64,000 bases of DNA from Symsagittifera roscoffensis (Eukaryota > Xenacoelomorpha > Acoela > Convolutidae), in contig NC_087065.1 in NCBI RefSeq assembly GCF_963678635.1, positions 49,431,011 through 49,495,010 of the forward strand, read 5' to 3'. Every line of letters begins with the position of its first letter. The stretch's first letter is position 1. The notes under the pieces are model-generated. The model saw only the letters and a program-made list of their open reading frames with translations. It was not told where the DNA came from and searched no databases. This document shows positions 47,641 to 58,884 of this stretch, piece by piece. The position numbers and the translations under genes were made by a program.

Positions 47641-49887
47641 ATGAACCAAAGTCGAGCTAACAAATCGCGCGATTATACCTCCGAATTGTCGACTATTCGG
47701 GATTTTCTGACCAATTTCTACACCGATGACCCCAATGTTGGAGGAAAGTGCTTCAAGTACCTGCAGAAACTGAAGCAGGTGGCGCAGCGTGATTTGGTAG
47801 CTGTTCACATTGACCTAGATGACGTCATTGAATCGGATCCCGAGTTGGGCGAGAAGATCCAAATGAACGTGCCGAGATACCAGAGTCTGTTTGAAAGTGC
47901 TATGGATGATATTTTGGTGGAGCTTCAAGGAAACCAGATTGTGAAGAAAGATGCTCTCGATGTGTTCATTGATCATAGATTGCGCCATGAAGCCAAGGTG
48001 GAAGCCGGTCAGGCTCAGGCTAAGGATCCGAGGAAAGTGTTCCCGCCAGAGTTATTGCGACGATACGATATGTTTTTCAAAGCTCCTTCGGCCCAAAAAC
48101 CGATGCCAATCAGAGAGGTGAAAGCAAACACGATTGGAAAGTTCGTGACTGTGAAGGGCGTGGTGTTGCGAAGCACCGAGGTAAAGCCTAGATTGGCCGT
48201 GGCTACGTATACTTGCGACAAGTGTGGAGCGGAGGCATTTCAGCCTGTAATGTCGCAATCATTCATGCCTTTGATTTTCTGTCCTAGTAGCGAATGTAAA
48301 AGCCAAAGCAGTGGAGGCAAACTTTTGTTGCAATCACGGGGATCCAAATTCATCAAATTTCAAGAGGTCCGAGTTCAGGAGAGAAGTGAGCTCGTCCCCA
48401 CCGGTCAAGTTCCTAGGACGATCCAAGTGACGATAACTGGGGAGAACACCCGAATCGTGGGACCTGGAGACAATGTTGTGATCTCAGGTGTCTTGTTGCC
48501 GCAACGACAAATGGGCTTCAGACAGATGATGGCTGGTCTGTTGGCGGATACATTTATGGAGGCACATCATCTTCAGCAAGTTTCAAAGCTTATGGAGGGA
48601 GGAGAAGATGATGCTGAGACTGTACCTATGACCGAAGAGGAAGCTGATGTTTTGCGAGAAGATAACTTCTACGAAAAACTGGCCTGTAGCATCGCTCCTG
48701 AGATTTACGGCCATGAAGATGTGAAAAAAGCACTGCTGCTTCTGCTTGTCGGAGGAATTGACAATACTCCTAAGGGAATGAAGATCAGAGGAAACATCAA
48801 TATCTGTCTAATGGGAGATCCAGGTGTGGCAAAATCACAGCTGCTGTCTTATATTGCTAGACTTGCGCCAAGATCGCAGTACACTACTGGGAGAGGTTCA
48901 TCGGCAGTGGGTTTGACAGCTGCTGTCATGAAGGATCCAGTAACAAACGAGATGATTCTAGAAGGAGGAGCATTAATTTTAGCCGACCAGGGTGTGTGTT
49001 GCATCGACGAATTCGATAAAATGTTGGACTCAGATAGGACTGCGATTCACGAGGTGATGGAGCAGCAAACGGTATCCATTGCGAAAGCTGGAATCATGAC
49101 TACCTTGAACGCCCGAGTGTCAATACTGGCAGCGGCTAATCCAGCTTACGGTCGGTACAACCCGAGGAAATCAATCGAACAAAACGTCCAATTGCCTGCT
49201 GCGCTTCTTTCGAGATTTGATCTTTTGTGGTTGATCCAAGATAAACCTGACACTGAGAACGACTACGCTCTGGCGCAACATATAACATACGTGCATCAAA
49301 ACTTGACTCACCCTCCCATCCACTTTACTCCTATTGACTCGACAACAATGAGGCGATACATACAACTGGCCAAGGGGCGAAATCCGACTGTGCCTAAGCA
49401 CTTGACTGACTACATAGCTGCAGGATACATTGAGATGCGAAGAAACTCACGCGATAAAAAAGTGGACAGTCTGTTCGTCTCTGCTCGTACTTTATTGGCT
49501 GTCGTGCGACTTGCCACTGCGCTTGCTCGACTGCGATTGGGCGACGAAGTGACTCGTGATGACGTCAACGAAGCGATGCGACTGATCGAAATGTCGAAAG
49601 ACTCGTTGCTTGGCGACGAAGAAATGGCTCAACAGGGCAAAGGAAACAAGAAAGACAAAATATTCAACATTATTCGCGATTTACTGAATGATTACACAAA
49701 GTCGAGCGATCAGCGAGAGGATGATGAGGATTCGGATTTGGGTGCACTCAAGGTCGACAAGGCACTGGCTCAAGATAGGTTGAGAGCGAGTGGATTCAAT
49801 GAACAGGAGATCCAAGGCGTTTTGACTGAGTACGAGAACAATGGTGTGATCATGATCCGACGGGGGTACATTATCTTCTGTGACTAG
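47641..49887 (+). CDS. MCM7: DNA replication licensing factor MCM7
   Basis: A 748-codon single exon encoding one subunit of the MCM2-7 helicase, which unwinds DNA at replication forks in the nucleus. MCM7-specific matches are VDLDDV near residue 60 and PRKSIEQNVQLPAALLSRFD near 510-527. A C4 zinc finger has Cys192, Cys195, Cys214 and Cys219. Walker A is GDPGVAKS at 392-399, Walker B IDEFD at 455-459, and the arginine finger SRFD at 524-527. The C-terminal winged-helix region is present. The length is slightly above human MCM7 (719) and all key residues are present, so it looks functional. It lies wholly inside MMAA intron 2 on the same strand. Confidence 0.97.
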   Translation: MNQSRANKSRDYTSELSTIRDFLTNFYTDDPNVGGKCFKYLQKLKQVAQRDLVAVHIDLDDVIESDPELGEKIQMNVPRYQSLFESAMDDILVELQGNQIVKKDALDVFIDHRLRHEAKVEAGQAQAKDPRKVFPPELLRRYDMFFKAPSAQKPMPIREVKANTIGKFVTVKGVVLRSTEVKPRLAVATYTCDKCGAEAFQPVMSQSFMPLIFCPSSECKSQSSGGKLLLQSRGSKFIKFQEVRVQERSELVPTGQVPRTIQVTITGENTRIVGPGDNVVISGVLLPQRQMGFRQMMAGLLADTFMEAHHLQQVSKLMEGGEDDAETVPMTEEEADVLREDNFYEKLACSIAPEIYGHEDVKKALLLLLVGGIDNTPKGMKIRGNINICLMGDPGVAKSQLLSYIARLAPRSQYTTGRGSSAVGLTAAVMKDPVTNEMILEGGALILADQGVCCIDEFDKMLDSDRTAIHEVMEQQTVSIAKAGIMTTLNARVSILAAANPAYGRYNPRKSIEQNVQLPAALLSRFDLLWLIQDKPDTENDYALAQHITYVHQNLTHPPIHFTPIDSTTMRRYIQLAKGRNPTVPKHLTDYIAAGYIEMRRNSRDKKVDSLFVSARTLLAVVRLATALARLRLGDEVTRDDVNEAMRLIEMSKDSLLGDEEMAQQGKGNKKDKIFNIIRDLLNDYTKSSDQREDDEDSDLGALKVDKALAQDRLRASGFNEQEIQGVLTEYENNGVIMIRRGYIIFCD

Positions 49888-50012
49888 ATAATACCCTTAG
49901 TTTGATATACTGCGCAATATTCAAGTGTAATAGTATTTGTTTTTTGCTTATTTCGATTTGGCCATGATGAATATTGAATTTTGGATTTTAATCTTTTAAA
50001 TTATGCAATAAA
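49888..50012 (+). terminator. MCM7 3' UTR and polyadenylation signal
   Basis: AATAAA at 50007-50012, 120 bases after the stop codon, is the likely cleavage signal of the nested gene. It would have to be ignored by the MMAA pre-mRNA, which transcribes through it. Confidence 0.6.
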
Positions 50013-52149
50013 GTGCCTTTTACATTCACTTGATTAATATCTTATACGGTTGCCTTTTTAGAAATTTTCTTGTAGGAAAATCGATTTCAGATTTGAATTT
50101 CTGTTATCCAATGAATGACTTCATTATAATCATCCTTTCTGGAAATATGAGACGTGATAGACTGAATGAACAAATTCTTCCAACAATTGTCAATCATTTG
50201 ATAAATAGATCCCAGCTTGCAAAATTTTCGACAGTTTTAAGATCTGATCAGTATGAGGTTGCGTTTGATTTGCGTCTGTGCTAATTGTTAGTAATTGAAT
50301 CGTTCTTGTCATCAAAACTTTTTTTTTCTAAATGAATTAAGAAATTAAGCTCAGTTTAGCGAAAGAAGGTTTTTGAAGCTGCTCTGCAGCACTTAATTTG
50401 CGTGGGGGTGGGCTGAAACGCACTTATATGCTGTCCAAACGTCTTTTCGTCTTTTAATCCCGGTGGTTAAGTAAAGCAGAGAAAGAAGAGACAAAACAGG
50501 TAGCAGATTTTTGTTGGAGGGAATTTGACTAGGGAACTTTTCACATTTTACGACCATTTTACTACATGGATGTTCATCAAAAGCTGTCGAACTTGATTTA
50601 TTCCAAAGGGGGTTTGATGCTTAATATGCTTTAATATTGAGTTCGGGGCTAGTTAAAAAAACGTAATTGGGCTTGTTAGTATTTATGATAGTCCTGAAAT
50701 ACAATTGGTGTGCCTAAATATGGCAGATAATATCAAAATCTGCTTCCTCGAACGAACATCCTAGCGAAAAGAACTGTCTGCTTCAGGCTTTGCACATTTT
50801 TTGAGCTCTTAATTATTTTATTTAAGTTTTTCTTAGCTTGTGTTTGCCAAGTGCAGCTTCGCCTATGTGTCAAGCATTGTTGCGAGCTTATATCGGAACA
50901 GAAACAACTAAATAAAAAGTGGTATATGCAGAACCAGATATATATCTCAATTGTACGTAATTTCAAAGCTACTTAAGATAATAATTGGTAGTTAGTTCTA
51001 AATTCTGTGATAGGTTTTTTCTCAACTCTCAGTTTTTTTTTCAAGATTAAAGGTTATAGTCAAAATCAACGAGTTTGACTTTCTAATCAATTTCCTGTTT
51101 AACAATAACGCGACAAAATGAGCTGGTCTCCTAAATTATAAAATGGCCGTGAATTTATATGGCTAGTCCTGTTTCTGGGTGCAGGAAAACCCACGTAACA
51201 GATTATCAGGAAATACCTGGTCATTACGAACTTTGTTCTCAGAGAATCTAGATTTGGCATAACCCGGAGTTTTAACTCTTGCAATAAGCAAGGGTATTAC
51301 AATCGGGTGATAGCCTTTTTCCCGTGAATAACTTTCTTCACAGATTGGTCATTTTTAGTAGGAATGGTTATTTTCACTACTGACAAGTTCATTTTCTTGT
51401 GAAATCGGTCATGATTTTGGTTTTAAAAGGGGAAGTTGATTTAAGGTAATAACCTTTCAAAAAAAATCTTGAATTTTTTTTCGTATTTGTGGTTTTGTCC
51501 TAGTTTTCATTGGTTCATTTTCCGATTTTTTTCGAATGTCACTTTATATTATCTATTACGGTTTTTATGGACCTACTTTCCAAAGCATAGCTTTTTTTTA
51601 TGATGTTATAGCATCATAGTCAAATTATATTGCGTAATTTTAAGGTAAAGTGTATGGTTATGCTATAATGTGGTTCATATAAACGTTACAACTCAATTTT
51701 TTTATGACAACAGTTTTGTATTGGGATGAAATTATTCTCTTCTTTGTTCGGTTCTCTTAACAAAACTTTTCTCCATCAATTAACCTTGACATATTCCACG
51801 TTCCTTCTCACTTGGCCTAGGGTTAATGCCGTCGCCTCCGCACCCGAAGGTTTTCTCAGCATTTAAAAGTTTCTCAGACCAATTGCACTTGCGAGAGTAA
51901 GTGTCTTTAAATCGTGAGCTAGACTTTTTTCCCGTGAATGACTTATATTAGCATTTGTAATTGAAATTGACGTTGCTTTATTATTACACTAACGTCAGCT
52001 TGTTATAATGTTAGGAACCATCTTTTTTCTAACCTAACTTGCAAATAAATGTGTTCACTTAATTAGAGAAATTTTACTGGAGCACTGGAAATGGCATAGC
52101 ATCTGTTCTCTGCTTCATTTGTGACTAGTGTTTGGCTATGAACTATTGG
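50013..52149 (+). other. MMAA intron 2, non-coding
   Basis: AT-rich, without supported genes. It contains short hairpin repeats at 50835-50868 (same family as 46304) and 51884-51900 (CACTTGCGAGAGTAAGTG, which recurs as a perfect palindrome at 55499-55516). Confidence 0.5.
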
Positions 52150-52222
52150 GCTTCCGTGGCTGAATGGTTAGAGTGTGAGACTCTTAATCTCTAGGTCGCT
52201 TGTTGGAATCTCAGATGTAATT
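52150..52222 (+). tRNA. tRNA-Lys(CUU)-like relic
   Basis: A box A-like TGGCTGAATGG, a D-arm with three pairs and an anticodon arm GAGACTCTTAATCTC with loop CTCTTAA (anticodon CTT) match lysine tRNA. The T-arm (TTGGAAT loop) and acceptor stem do not pair. I read it as a tRNA pseudogene or the head of a tRNA-derived SINE, not a working tRNA. Confidence 0.45.
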
Positions 52223-52302
52223 GATTTTTTTTGCAAATTCGAGGCTTATTTCTTTTTGCACTTCATTGCACTTTATAGAGCTGCTTTTTTGTGTTTTCGC
52301 TA

Positions 52303-52335
52303 GTGTTTGCGAAGCGAAGCTTCGCCTCTGCATCG
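52303..52335. repeat. Short hairpin repeat, third copy
   Basis: AGTGTTTGCGAAGCGAAGC then TTCGCCTCTGC. GCGAAG and CTTCGC form a strong stem. Same family as 46304 and 50835. Confidence 0.5.
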
Positions 52336-52368
52336 AATCTTAGCAAATTCTAGGCTCCAACTCTTTCG

Positions 52369-52431
52369 GTCTGGAGGTAATGTAATTGTCTCTGAAACCT
52401 ATGATCATGGGTTCTAGTCCCGACCGGACGT
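52369..52431 (+). tRNA. tRNA-like relic
   Basis: A 5' GGTCTGG can pair with CCGGAC at the 3' end, and ATGGGTTCTAGTCCCG resembles a T-arm with box B. The D and anticodon arms are not recognisable. It may be the second half of a tRNA-derived SINE with the relic 150 bases upstream. Confidence 0.3.
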
Positions 52432-54641
52432 CGTTTTTTTTTCAGTCTATCATTTGAAATTTTCCTGGAAAAATCGATTAGTCGACTATAGTTTGTCAGC
52501 TTATGTTTTGTCGGCTTAGTTGCCATAGAAATAGTTTTTGCTTTTTCTATGTTTTTGCTAGAAATAGTTGTCCTTGTATTCCTAAATGCCCTTGATTAAG
52601 AGTCGATGAACATAGTTCAGACTCTAATAAAGGTCGCGATGATTGTTTTTTATTTAATTTTTCGCGAATTGGCTTTTGATTTTGTTTTAAGTTCAGTTCG
52701 TTTTCTTTGTTAAAAGGAAGGCAAACGCAACTATTGAACAGCAAAAATGTAAAGGTCACAGCAAAATGAAAAATTTACCTATTGTTACAGTTTTCTCTAA
52801 TGCTCAAATGGGGTGCATTTTATCAAAAAGTGTCAATCATAAGTTTTTCTAGAAAATCAAAGAGCTTCAAAAGGGTGTTTTTTTTTAAATTCGATAATTG
52901 AGATTTTTTCAAAAAGCAAAGTCAGTTTATTTGTTCTTTTTTTGAGTTCTAGACTCTTCTTCAACTGTATGTTGGCTATGTTTCACTCCTGTAGTTTTTT
53001 TAAATTACTATACCGAGCTGATGTATTTTCTGTTTTTTTTTTACTTCGGCCTTAATGATTTCGGCTCTTGTGTTTTCGATTCAGTGAAATTAATTTGCAT
53101 CGGTTTAAGGATTAAAAAATGAATTAATCTTGATTCGAACAAATCAGGTCGTTCGTAGTATGAAAGTTGAAAGTTCAAAATCGATCAAAAATTTTTGTGT
53201 CAGCAATTTCTTTTGGCATTTTTGTTTTTCGGATGAATTGGCGTCTCACCACGTGTATTTGGCTTAGTGAACGCTGATATAATATTAAAAGCTTGTTTAA
53301 TGCTAGTGGTTGTGTTTCTCTTCTGTTTTTCTGAGATTCAGTTTTTATTGTTTCCAAAAAAATAGTTGATTTTTTTGTGACAACAATTTTCTTAGGCATT
53401 TTTTGTTTTGGAACAATTAGCGTCTAAACACGTATTTTTGGCCCAATGATTGCTCAGAACATGCTAAAATCTTGCTGATGGCTCGTGTGTTTATCGTCTG
53501 TTTTTCTGAGATTGCATTTTCGTATTCCCAAAAAAATGTTGATTTTTTCAGGTAGCAGTAGTAGTAAAAAATTTCGAGACAGTTCCCAGGTTCAAGTTCA
53601 TTAGTTTAGTTTTTATCTTGTTTGTGATGTTACAGTTTCCACATCTGCATGTTATTTTGCATGTGCTTTTGTTTTCATCGGAGTAATGTCTAATAAAGAC
53701 GTGCCAGTATATTTTCTGCAAGGTATCTTTGTTCAGTTTGTTACCGAAATTAGGGTAAGTTCTTGATACAAAGTCTTTTTTCGACTTAGTTTTTTCCATT
53801 TTTTCCATCTCACTCACTATTTAGAAGCACGCAATGATATGCTTTCGTTGTATCGAAAGTGATGCCAAGCTCTGCTTCGTTTTTGTGTGATTTTTCAAAG
53901 TAGAAGTTTCAGACCGAATTTTCTACCTAATTTTCTTGTGACTTTTTCAATCATTTATCTCCGATCAAATGGTTCCTGTGGTTCAATAATCGTTTCTCTT
54001 CTCAATAACTGAAAAATGGCAAAAAAGCTTATTTTTTCCTTCATATTCATATTTTACTACACCTTTTTGAATAGAAGTTCGTGTAGTCGGAACGGAACAT
54101 TCTCTGCCACCAGCGGCTATCCTTTTAGGTTGAAGCAATTCGTGTTTCTAGTAAATTAAGTTTTTTATTGCTCCGAAACTTCGTGAAGTGGAAGGAAATA
54201 GGGTGTAGCATGTTTTTGCACGACAGATTTTGACTTCCTCGAGGAAAACTCAAAGGGTTCAAGTGTGTTATCTTGGTAAAAATGTTTTCAGCAGTGATTC
54301 GCAGTCCACAAAAAAATTGAGATAAATTGGTCTGATTTTTGGCGGCATTGAACTTGATGACGCCTAATTTGAATGTATATTTTAAACGTTATTTAGATAT
54401 CATTTCATTTGATTTTGTAGTGTTTGACCTAAATCAATCACCTAAATAAAATCAAATTATGAAAAAAGGTGCAAATCGATCAAAAAATCTTTCGTTTCGA
54501 ATATGCAACTTCAGTCAAATTTTTATGAAATTGCTGTGCCTTTTTCATAATATCTTTTTTTGCGTTCGATCAGCTGTCATGCGCAGGTGTACTGATGAGG
54601 CAATGGTTTTGGAAATATTGAAATTTTTAAGTGTTGTTTAG
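52432..54641 (+). other. End of MMAA intron 2
   Basis: T-rich non-coding DNA with a further copy of the dispersed intronic repeat near 54290-54345. The 3' splice site is TTGTTTAG at 54634-54641. No coding is supported. Confidence 0.5.
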
Positions 54642-54968
54642 TTCATGGCTAAAAGACGTGGACACTGGAGCCCAGTAGTTAAATGCGTATCCGCTCACAC
54701 TGGTCTGAACGTATCCGAATACTTGGACGAACTTTTGGAATTCCATAGAAATGAAAAAGATTCCGGGAGGCTTGACCAGCTGAGAAAAATGCAGAAAGTG
54801 GAAGCGTTACGGCAGATTTTGAAGGAGAATATTCTAGAAAATTTTAGAAACGCATCTGCAGAAGTTTGTTCACAAGTTGAATCTAAAATTTTGGACGGAA
54901 GCTTATCAGTTTCGGGTGCTTCTCAGATTGTTTTAGATGATTATTATTCAAAAATTCATAAAAATTAG
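54642..54968 (+). CDS. MMAA: MMAA exon 3 (C-terminal)
   Basis: Starts with a phenylalanine codon after AG at 54640-54641 and encodes the end of the GTPase domain (RRGHWSPVVKCVSAHTG, the SA loop near the nucleotide). The helical C-terminal dimerisation arm follows (KMQKVEALRQILKENILENF and the rest), ending at TAG 54966-54968. The block aligns through its length with human MMAA and bacterial MeaB/ArgK C-termini. Confidence 0.9.
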   Translation, partial: FMAKRRGHWSPVVKCVSAHTGLNVSEYLDELLEFHRNEKDSGRLDQLRKMQKVEALRQILKENILENFRNASAEVCSQVESKILDGSLSVSGASQIVLDDYYSKIHKN

Positions 54969-56279
54969 CGACCAGGAATGATGATTAAGTAAAAGTCCTA
55001 CTATAGACTACCGTATGCAAGATGTACTGATTATAACCAAGAAAAGATAGCATGACGATATTGTAATGGCGATAAAGTAACGGTGTACCGTGCTACCTTT
55101 CTAATTGTGTGAAGCAAAACTTCTGTAAACTGTGAGGTTCTTAGCCAAATTATACGATAATTGCACCTGTTTTTAAAAACTGATTGTTATTGAAAGTTGT
55201 TATTGATTGTTATTGAATTGTTGTTGGTCCAAGCAGATAAAATTTGACGGAAGTTTGACGTTGGCAACCATGAAGTATGGTGCTGATGCTTTTATAAGCA
55301 CTGTTCTAGCAAAAGATCCGGATGCAAAACAGTTCTAAGTTCCAGTCCTAACAATTAATCCACAGCAGTTATAAAAATGTGGGGACGAAAATTGTACTGC
55401 CCAAAACCAGGAACTCAAAATAAGCTATTACCCTCAACTTAATCACACTTTTTGTGGAAGGAATTTTTCTGAGGAACATCTATCGAAGCAAAAAATTCAC
55501 TTGCGAGAGCAAGTGTTCTTGTAATCGCGAACCAACTGAAGTAGCTTTCAAGACCATTTTATTTGCTCTAGTGACAAAGTCCGTGCGAGCCTTGGGATCC
55601 TATGTTCTGGTTATCGGGTTTTGGCTGGAGGTGTTATTTTATATCTATGGAATTTAATTTTTTTTTTACTGGAAAAATGTGAGTCGTAGAACTATGGTTT
55701 TTCTGCTTACTTTTTCTCGGTTTGCTTTCCAAAGGATGGAATTTGCATGAAGTCTGTTCTATTTAAGGCTCATTTGCTCATCTGACAATAAGATGCAGCA
55801 AATTGAGTTTAATGATTTTTTCGAATTTCCCTTCATGCTATTTTTCTTGAAAATTTCTTGAGCATTAATTGTTAGGCATATGCTACATCTGCTTACTTTA
55901 GATGCCTCATTATAGGTCATATAAAGGGAGAAAATATGTTTTAATGCGTTTTTTTTTGCTTCGGAGGACGTATCAACTTTTGCAGTCCATGGATTTTTCA
56001 AGTGCAAAATTTCTTAACACTTACGACTCAACGGACGTGTATTCAAGTATTTTCTGCCCGCTCGGTACATTTTGTCTCAGTACAATTTTAACGCTGGGCA
56101 TTGCTTTTCTCAAATTTAACCTCAAATTGAACATTATTCGAGACCTCCATTTGGAGATGTTATCGACACTTTTTTCTTATGTTTATATTATTGGCTTTCG
56201 TCTCATTTTCTACCCCCTAGTGGAACCTGATCTAAACTACATTTTATGATTAGATAAATTAGATATTTTACCATTGTAA
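54969..56279 (+). other. Intergenic region after MMAA
   Basis: No gene recognised. No obvious AATAAA follows the MMAA stop within the first few hundred bases. A palindromic CACTTGCGAGAGCAAGTG lies at 55499-55516. A 115-codon hydrophobic frame at 55902-56249 has no supporting similarity. Confidence 0.4.
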
Positions 56280-57943
56280 AGTATTTAATATTAACCAATC
56301 ATGATCCATCTAACTAACCACCCACTTATTTGTAAGTGCTGAAATTACTTGTAATTTCAGCACCAGAGAGATTTGAATTTAACTTAGAAATTAGTTGACT
56401 CTCCAAGAAGACTTCAGCAGCCGCAATAAACCAGTATACCCTAGATCTATTGAGCCTAGCAGAGACTAGTTAAACACCCTGAGACTAGATAGTATAAGAG
56501 TAAGAATAGGATCGGTATTAGACTAAGAAGTTGCACGAATCTATCCGGCCGAAAATAAGATAGCGTGACGAGCAGACGGTGTACCCTATCCGAAATTACT
56601 CTATGAGTTAACCACATCGGTCCTAACTCATCTGGTGCGACCATAAGTCTCGAACAAGACCTTAATAGCTTAGAATTAACCAAACATAGATTAGAATTTA
56701 GACAAAACATTTTTAAAATGTTACACAACGATAATTTAATCGAAATGTCTCTACGACTCAATAGATCAAAGCCAATATTCCGAACGATAAGAGAACTGCC
56801 CGGAATTGGAAGAAGACCTCGAACCAGAGACGACATACGACAAAGTAGAAACTTACCAAATAGTTATATGATAGTACGGCAAAAGCCAACACAAACTTTT
56901 ATATTTAGAATCTTATTAGCAATGAATTTAGATTTTCATTTGCAAACTTAAATCTTGAAGTCAATCTTCATGATCATTTCAGGCGCTAAACAAAATATTA
57001 ATATACAATAACGATTGATAAAAAGATCTCAGATCGTTTTTCTAAAATTCTGCAGTATTCTATAAAACATGTTTGGAAAATATTTATTGAAAATCAAAAT
57101 AAAAATTAGTAGCATGACAATAAACTGTTAGTAATCATAAAATCATCAGTTGTCCCAGCTTCATCACCTAAAACATAACAGCAATCATAAGCTCACTAAC
57201 ATCATAAAAAAAACTAAATCTTTTTCTTAAACAAATTTAAATCATTTTAAACTTAAAATCACTTAAATTTAAAACCAGATCATCAAGGCTTATCCTTGGA
57301 TCTTAATTCATTTTCTATTTAATTAAATTTAAAACTTGATCATCAAGGCCTATCCTTGGATCAAAAAGAACAATTTTGTTCTCCCCCACCCACTTAGCTA
57401 GTGTCTAACGACCTCAAACGTCGATTCACTATCCAACCCTTTCTAAAAAACCCAAGACTAATAGAAATTTTTCAACAAAACTAACCATTCAAATTAGGAT
57501 AAACAGTGAAGAACTTCGGTTATTCATCCTTCACTTGAACCCTCCTCTTATCAAGACCCAGGATAAATCTTAGACTTAGTAAGTTTAAAATAGTATCTAA
57601 CGAACTACTCGCGTTCTAATTATACCTGAACCTTGTGGATCGATTTACTATTCTCCAACCCTTGAACACAATCACTACCCCTAAGTAAGATTAAGTAAGT
57701 TAACACCTTAGCTTATACTAGCCACGAGAAAGTAAAAAATCATTCTTCGGAATCGATATACTTTTCTCTCCAACCCTGAACAAATAGACCCAGGTTAAGC
57801 TAACCAAAAAATCGTAAGGACTAACAATTTAAGAAAATAGAAATCATCTAACAACTTTTTGCATCCGTCATCCTAAACCTTATGTCATTTAAAAATCTAG
57901 GAAACAAACAAACAATCGTTTTACACAACTGTGAAATAGATAA
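56280..57943 (+). other. Probable 5' LTR and leader of element E
   Basis: The base composition changes near 56280 from T-rich to A-rich on the plus strand, matching the coding part of E. There is an AATAAA near 56426 and two similar stretches near 57270-57300 and 57330-57360 sharing GATCATCAAGGC.TATCCTTGGATC. The LTR cannot be proved, because the second copy would lie beyond the window. No primer site is identified. Confidence 0.35.
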
Positions 57944-58364
57944 CAAAAATACGATCTTGTAATCACACCTCATACACAAACAGTTGGATATATCAGAACA
58001 AAACGACAAACACTAAAAAGGAAAATAATAACTAAACAAAGACAAATAACACGAAAAAGATTTTCCAAAAATAGAAACGCATTTTCAGAATCAGAAGCCA
58101 GCAATTTAGACGAGCTTTGTAAATTAAAAGAATCTATAGATAAAAATTGCCCCATTCACGATCAATTATATTTTTCCGACTCAGAAACAACTTCAAATTC
58201 ATCAAAAAGAGGAAAAAGAAGAATAAAAAAGCAATATAAACACAAACCAGTACATTTATATAATTGGAATCAACCAATTAGACACATCGATAATTACCTA
58301 TTAACAGTCATTAAACGAAAAAATGAGCCAAACACACACTCCAAGTGAAGATAGTCCAGATGAT
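57944..58364 (+). CDS. Element E upstream frame (gag N-terminal candidate)
   Basis: An open stretch of 140 codons without an ATG, encoding a basic then acidic-serine product (Lys/Arg-rich start, then SESEASNLDELCKLKES). It overlaps the next frame by 42 bases in a +1 relation. It is either a gag N-terminus reached by splicing or frameshifting, or untranslated. Composition is like the downstream Gag, which mildly favours coding. Confidence 0.3.
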
Positions 58365-58514
58365 GACGATATCTTCCCCTTCCTCGTAGATGCACCCAAT
58401 GATAGAGGACAGCATATACTTTGCAAGAATTTACTACTAAATTTGTTTGAACCCGGAATCAGCCCATGTAAAACAAGAGTTCCCAGATGTAAAAATCAAA
58501 AGACAAATTATTGA
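58323..58514 (+). CDS. gag: Element E gag N-terminal frame
   Basis: The ATG at 58323 (A-rich context AAAAATGAG) begins an acidic start (SEDSPDDDD) and is the first good start codon of the element. The frame goes out of phase near 58450, where 58447-58884 takes over in the +1 frame with a similar composition. Confidence 0.4.
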   Translation: MSQTHTPSEDSPDDDDIFPFLVDAPNDRGQHILCKNLLLNLFEPGISPCKTRVPRCKNQKTNY

Positions 58515-58884
58515 TCACTATCTGAAAGATATATGTAATTTGACACAACACTACGGAATCTACACCATAGAATTCACCTCACCAAACCCGAATCACCGCA
58601 AATATGTAATTCAAACAGACGACCTTGATTTAGAATTTTCAAAAGTATTCTCAGAATATATAAAAAGCATACAATATCATAACTCACAAAGAGCAAACTC
58701 CATATTTACTAATGAAGTTTTTGCAATAATATATAGTTATATCTCAATATTAGAAAACGAAATCCCAATCTCAAATGTCTCACCGACAGAGACATCTAAA
58801 CATATAAGGGTACGACATGAAATCACACTATTTTCATCTTTTCTAAATATGATTAAAGAAAATTTCACAACATACAAAACATGA
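58447..58884 (+). CDS. gag: Element E gag frame, middle part
   Basis: Starts at TTG because the frame is open only from 58441, so this is not an independent gene. It encodes a helical product (DHYLKDICNLTQHYGIY, then FSKVFSEYIKSIQY) that could be the matrix-like part of Gag. It overlaps the long pol frame by about 30 bases, again in a +1 relation. Confidence 0.45.
   Translation: MNPESAHVKQEFPDVKIKRQIIDHYLKDICNLTQHYGIYTIEFTSPNPNHRKYVIQTDDLDLEFSKVFSEYIKSIQYHNSQRANSIFTNEVFAIIYSYISILENEIPISNVSPTETSKHIRVRHEITLFSSFLNMIKENFTTYKT

Noticed and set aside
47641-49887. First impression of MCM5 or another MCM paralogue
   Set aside because: The N-terminal VDLDDV, the zinc finger context and the IEQNVQLPAALLSRFDLLW block match MCM7 specifically.
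55902-56249. 115-codon hydrophobic frame after MMAA
   Set aside because: It has T-rich composition typical of the surrounding DNA, no recognisable motif and no neighbouring exon signals.
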